Below are positions 6,904 through 9,415 of a DNA stretch of 9,415 nucleotides, one piece after another (within the stretch, counting starts at the first letter, position 1; every line of letters begins with the position of its first letter). The notes under the pieces were generated by a model that was not told the DNA's origin, searched no databases, and worked only from the letters and a program-made list of their open reading frames with translations. The stretch is taken from contig CAAGFJ010000064.1 in NCBI GenBank assembly GCA_900769115.1, positions 1 to 9,415 of the forward strand, read 5' to 3'. This DNA comes from Lachnospiraceae bacterium (lineage in GTDB: Bacteria; Bacillota; Clostridia; Lachnospirales; Lachnospiraceae). The translations under genes and the position numbers were made by a program.

Positions 6904-7713
6904 ATGGATGACATTATGATTGAAGTAAAGGATATGTGTTTTGGCTACGGCAAAGATGCAATCCTTTCCAATGTGAATTTCACAGTGAGACGGCAGGAAT
7001 ATGTTGGAATTATCGGTTCTAACGGAGCTGGTAAGAGTACATTAATGCGATTGATCCTCGGACAATTGACACCAAGCGAGGGTGAGGTCGATGTGCATAC
7101 GAAGGCAATCGGGTATGTGCCGCAGGTTGGATTCCGGGAGGTCAGTAATTTCCCTGCCGATGTGGAAGAGATCGTGCTGACGGGATTATATAAGAAGATT
7201 GGTATGTTTCATATGCCGAAGAAGGAACACCGGCAGAAGGCGAAGAAAGCGTTAGAGCTTGTGGGGATGGAGGACTTTCGGACAAGGATGTTGTCAGAGA
7301 TGTCCGGAGGACAGCAGCAACGGGTACTGATCGCCAGAGCGCTGGTCGGAGATCCGGAGCTGCTGGTGTTGGATGAACCGCTTACAGGTATTGATAAGCA
7401 GGCAGGAGAGGCTTTGTATCGGTTACTGGATAAGCTTAATAAGGAATATGGTATGACGATCGTTATGGTAACACACAACAGAGAACAGGTTGCAAAGTAT
7501 ACGAACCGGTTCTATCATGTGACAAATGGTGGGGTTCATCTGGATAAGTCATCGGTTCTATGTGATGAAGTGATGAAGGATAAGATGATCATTGCCAAAC
7601 CGAAACGGTACAATAATCACGGAGGAGCCGGCAGGATTCATTCGGTAGAAGTGGAAAAAGAAGCACCGTATGATGCCTCATATAAAGGAGCAAAGAAGGA
7701 GGAGAATAAGTAA
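6904..7713 (+). CDS. znuC: Metal (zinc/manganese-type) ABC transporter ATPase
   Basis: The 269-residue protein has all ABC ATPase motifs: Walker A GSNGAGKST at 38-46, Q-loop Gln74 in VPQ, signature MSGGQQQR at 133-140, Walker B LLVLDEP at 153-159, and the switch His191 in VTHN. Overall sequence and partner permease place it in the ZnuC/AdcC/MntB group that imports zinc or manganese; the metal cannot be told from sequence. A charged tail of about 35 residues (230-269) follows the core. The ribosome site is weak (AGAAAGAATGG); a second ATG at 6916 is possible. The stop overlaps the permease start by one base (TAATG), so the two are coupled. No Zur- or MntR-like operator was recognised. Confidence 0.9.
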   Translation: MDDIMIEVKDMCFGYGKDAILSNVNFTVRRQEYVGIIGSNGAGKSTLMRLILGQLTPSEGEVDVHTKAIGYVPQVGFREVSNFPADVEEIVLTGLYKKIGMFHMPKKEHRQKAKKALELVGMEDFRTRMLSEMSGGQQQRVLIARALVGDPELLVLDEPLTGIDKQAGEALYRLLDKLNKEYGMTIVMVTHNREQVAKYTNRFYHVTNGGVHLDKSSVLCDEVMKDKMIIAKPKRYNNHGGAGRIHSVEVEKEAPYDASYKGAKKEENK

Positions 7714-8507
7714 TGTTTGATATATTTCAGTATGCATTTATGCAGAAAGCATTTCTGGTGGGTATTCTCCTTGCGGTTATCATACCATTAATTGGTGTGA
7801 TCGTTGTATTGAAACGATTGTCGATGATCGGGGATGCCCTGTCGCATACCTCTCTTGCAGGCGTGGCACTTGGTCTGATCCTTGGTATCAATCCAATCGT
7901 GGGAGCGGTTGTTGTCTGTATGATCGCAGCATTTAGTATTGAGGGAATCCGTAAGGCATTGCCGAAGTATGCCGAGATATCCATATCTATTATTATGTCG
8001 GTGGGAATTGGTCTTGCGAGTGTGTTATCTGGATTCATTGATGATGGAGCAGCATTTAATTCGTTCCTGTTTGGTAGTATTGTGGCAATTACCGATACAG
8101 AGGTAGTGATGGTAATTATTGTAACGATTATCGTTGTTGCTGTATTCTTGCTGCTTTATAAAGAATTGATGTTTATTACATTTGATGAACCGGGTGCGGT
8201 GCTTGCGGGAGTGCCGGTGAAGAAGATCAACTTTGTAATCACACTGCTTACAGCGATCACGGTGTCGGTTGCAGCACGGAGTGTTGGTGCATTGATGGTA
8301 TCGTCACTTATGGTCATTCCGGTTGCGTGCGCCATGCAGCTTGCTAACAGTTATAAGAAGACTGTGATCTATTCCGTGCTGTTTGCACTGCTATTCACGA
8401 TTGTGGGATTGTTCTTATCCTATTATATGAACTTGAAGCCGGGTGGAACGATTGTGCTGACGGGAGTTGTGGTGTTGATACCGCTTATGTTTGTGCGGAG
8501 AAGATAG
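7713..8507 (+). CDS. znuB: Metal ABC transporter permease (ABC-3 family)
   Basis: The 264-residue, highly hydrophobic protein has about eight membrane segments. It carries the ABC-3 family block MIGDALSHTSLAGVALG near residue 38, which contacts the ATPase, and a later conserved ARSVGALMVSSLMVIP (~189-204). It would form the inner-membrane channel for zinc or manganese with the preceding ATPase. AGGAGG inside the end of the ATPase gene serves as its ribosome site. It is the last plus-strand gene; its stop lies 5 bp from the end of the convergent toxin pseudogene. The only terminator-like sequence there is a weak AGATAG/CTATCT stem (8502-8518) overlapping the stop. The substrate-binding lipoprotein normally encoded beside such genes is absent from the window. 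Confidence 0.9.
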   Translation: MFDIFQYAFMQKAFLVGILLAVIIPLIGVIVVLKRLSMIGDALSHTSLAGVALGLILGINPIVGAVVVCMIAAFSIEGIRKALPKYAEISISIIMSVGIGLASVLSGFIDDGAAFNSFLFGSIVAITDTEVVMVIIVTIIVVAVFLLLYKELMFITFDEPGAVLAGVPVKKINFVITLLTAITVSVAARSVGALMVSSLMVIPVACAMQLANSYKKTVIYSVLFALLFTIVGLFLSYYMNLKPGGTIVLTGVVVLIPLMFVRRR

Positions 8508-8512
8508 ATAAC

Positions 8513-9006
8513 CTATCTCTCCGAATAGAGTTTACATTTTTCTTCAAGTAAAGGTAGATTATACAACAACGACTGATAATTCTTTGCTGTGCAGGTGTTG
8601 TGGATTTAGAGGATAAAAATAAGAGCTTATGAAGCTTTTGCGCTGTAGTGATAATACCATGTTTATCTTTGTTAATGGCAATATACTGTTTTTGAAGGAG
8701 ACGTTTGTAATTAAAGTCTGTAATCTTATTGAAATCTATGGGAATCAGTGCATCATCTACGACAGGAATCATGTTGTTTAGATTAATTGCACCTAGATTC
8801 CCATTGTCTATTTTTCTAAAATCTAAAGTGTTTCTCATGTTTTTGTGTTTTGATTTTGGGGAAGTAAATGGTGCATAATATTTGTAGCCGTTTATTTCAA
8901 CTATAGTACCGATATAAGGTCTACTTTCTTCTTTATTGTTTGCAACGGTATTATCGTATTGCTTTAAAAATTAGATGTATTCCTCTTTGATATTGTAAAA
9001 ACGCAT
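8513..9006 (-). pseudogene. toxN: Type III toxin ToxN/AbiQ endoribonuclease, inactivated
   Basis: From ATG at 9006, with AGGAGG upstream, the frame reads MRFYNIKEEYI, then TAA at codon 12 (8971-8973). It then continues without a stop through FLKQYDN, RPYIG, YKYYAPFTSPKSKHKNM, DFRKIDNGNLGAINLNNMIP and AQKLHKLL. These blocks match the ToxN/AbiQ family closely and in order; TSPK aligns with the catalytic-serine SSPK region. Near 8583-8585 one A is missing from an A-run. In the other frame the expected ending follows (SLLYNLPLLEEKCKLYSER, then TAG at 8513). Adding that base gives 164 codons plus stop, a normal family length. ToxN is a sequence-specific endoribonuclease held by its RNA antitoxin, acting in phage defence and plasmid maintenance. 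With both lesions no active toxin can be made unless the stop is bypassed. Confidence 0.88.
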
Positions 9007-9037
9007 AAATCCTCCTTGGTGAATAATTGCATAATGT

Positions 9038-9062
9038 AAAAATGGGACGAATAAATCGTCCC
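9038..9062 (-). terminator. Terminator between toxI and toxN
   Basis: GGGACGA (9044-9050) and TCGTCCC (9056-9062) form a perfect 7-bp stem with a 5-nt loop, followed on the minus strand by five T. In type III loci a terminator at this place limits read-through into the toxin gene and sets an excess of antitoxin RNA. On the plus strand it is also followed by a T-run (9065-9070), so it may stop transcripts coming from the metal transporter as well. Confidence 0.85.
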
Positions 9063-9137
9063 ACTTTTTTCGGTCTCATTTCTGGCTGAGAAACACCGCT
9101 TTTTTCGGTCTCACTTGTGGCTGAGAAACACCGCTTT
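9044..9137 (-). ncRNA. toxI: ToxI-like type III antitoxin RNA
   Basis: The RNA would start near 9137 from the promoter at 9144-9172, run through two 35-nt repeats and end at the terminator. Each repeat reads (minus strand) CGGTGTTTCTCAGCC, then eight variable-to-conserved bases, TGAGACCG, and an A-rich AAAAAAG. CTCA/TGAG and CGGT/ACCG can pair, and the A-rich end is single-stranded, as in known ToxI repeats, which fold into pseudoknots and are cut from the precursor by the toxin. A short repeat remnant (GAGAAAAG) precedes the first unit. Known ToxI arrays have about 2 to 5.5 repeats of 34-36 nt, so this array is at the short end. Identification rests on repeat length, position and the adjacent toxN frame; I did not match a known ToxI sequence. 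Confidence 0.82.
9064..9133 (-). repeat. Two 35-bp tandem repeats of toxI
   Basis: Units 9064-9098 and 9099-9133 are head to tail without a spacer and match at 33 of 35 bases. The two differences (9079/9114 and 9082/9117) both fall in the loop between the CTCA and TGAG arms, leaving the paired bases unchanged. Confidence 0.92.
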
Positions 9138-9143
9138 TCTCTT

Positions 9144-9172
9144 ATAATACACATTTACAAAACATATGTCAA
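9144..9172 (-). promoter_or_regulatory. Promoter of toxI
   Basis: On the minus strand a perfect TTGACA (9167-9172) and TATTAT (9144-9149) are separated by exactly 17 bp. This is the strongest promoter match in the window. It is followed at once by the repeat array, as expected for a constitutive, highly expressed antitoxin RNA. Confidence 0.88.
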
Positions 9173-9200
9173 TCTATATTACGTGAACATTTTGTGATCG

Positions 9201-9234
9201 AAACGATACACAAACGATATATGCATAATATATC
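9201..9234. repeat. AT-rich direct and inverted repeats upstream of toxI
   Basis: AAACGATA occurs at 9201-9208 and 9212-9219. The second copy runs into a perfect 7-bp inverted repeat, GATATAT (9216-9222) with ATATATC (9228-9234). No gene is visible between 9173 and 9261. It could be an operator or part of an insertion boundary; nothing distinguishes these. Confidence 0.5.
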
Positions 9235-9261
9235 ATTTGCAGTATAAACGAATCCTCTTCT

Positions 9262-9374
9262 ACAGCGTAAGTCAACGGACGTGCGAAACATTCAGGCTGT
9301 GAAATCGGTTGATTGGGATATAACATATCAACGCAGGCACGCTCTCGCTACTCATCACACGCAGCGGTACTAGG
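9262..9374 (+). repeat. ~112-bp interspersed repeat, right copy
   Basis: Partner of 1-112 in opposite orientation, about 80% identical with three one-base indels. Some differences keep base pairing: CGTA...TACG in the left copy is CGTA...TGCG here (T-A replaced by a T-G pair), and GATAT/ATATC is kept while its loop changes from four to three bases. GTTGAT/ATCAAC adds a 6-bp stem here. That pattern hints at an RNA or DNA hairpin function, but with two copies it is weak evidence. Confidence 0.75.
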
Positions 9375-9415
9375 CTCGAAAACACCTCGCCAAGTACCGG
9401 GGGTTTTGAAGTACC
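9366..9415 (+). other. Hairpin-prone sequence at the window end
   Basis: GGTACT (9366-9371) can pair with AGTACC at either 9393-9398 or 9410-9415. AAAACACC and GGGGGTTTT between them are also nearly complementary. The window ends inside it, so its full extent and any following gene cannot be seen. Confidence 0.4.

Noticed and set aside
8485..8838. A 117-residue protein on the minus strand as a stand-alone gene
   Set aside because: It starts inside the ToxN homology at an internal Met without a ribosome site, and its last ~30 residues are out-of-frame sequence running into znuB.
9064..9133. Tandem 35-bp repeats as a minimal CRISPR array
   Set aside because: The units are directly adjacent with no spacers, and the neighbours are a promoter, a terminator and a ToxN-like frame, which explain them as toxI.
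9064..9133. The same repeats as a series of plus-strand terminators (hairpin plus T-run)
   Set aside because: Each unit does have a stem and six T on the plus strand, but the promoter and toxN frame place the functional transcript on the minus strand. Some plus-strand termination remains possible.
8951..9154. A 67-residue minus-strand frame
   Set aside because: It covers the toxI repeats and terminator in a frame with no family resemblance and overlaps the toxN start.

Overview
The window looks like chromosomal DNA of a low-to-moderate GC, anaerobic, probably flagellated Firmicute, most likely a Lachnospiraceae (Roseburia / Eubacterium rectale / Lachnospira type). This rests on the AGGAGG ribosome sites, the codon use, the PaaK + ACT pair typical of anaerobes, and a FliS-like protein with a C-terminal tail I associate with that family. 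The assignment is from recognition only; no search was run.

Layout. (1) 1-112 is one copy of a ~112 bp imperfect repeat; its partner lies in inverted orientation at 9262-9374. (2) 127-1881, minus strand: phenylacetate-CoA ligase (paaK), then a tandem-ACT protein, a two-gene operon. (3) 2052-2822, minus strand: a lipoprotein of unknown function with its own promoter and terminator. (4) 3069-6252, plus strand: a membrane-anchored protein of unknown function, then a TatD-family metal-dependent hydrolase (4 nt overlap), then a FliS-like protein. A foldable leader of about 120 nt precedes the first gene. (5) 6393-6809: a HIT-family protein, closed by a strong terminator. (6) 6904-8507: ATPase and permease of a zinc/manganese-type ABC importer (translationally coupled, no binding protein in the window). 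(7) 8513-9172, minus strand: a decayed type III toxin-antitoxin locus. (8) 9173-9415: AT-rich DNA with small inverted repeats, the second copy of the repeat, and a hairpin-prone end.

The most notable content is region 7. Reading the minus strand from 9172 down there is a near-consensus promoter, two 35-bp tandem repeats, a compact hairpin terminator, an AGGAGG site, and a reading frame that matches ToxN/AbiQ endoribonucleases over almost its whole length. This is the architecture of a ToxIN locus. The toxin carries a TAA at codon 12 and a one-base frameshift near the C-terminus; the expected LLEEKC ending is still present in the other frame. The antitoxin RNA, promoter and terminator look intact, so this appears to be an antitoxin whose toxin has died.

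The remaining genes are mostly housekeeping or transport. The inverted repeat pair at the edges and the leader at 2930-3050 are the other parts not explained by ordinary genes.
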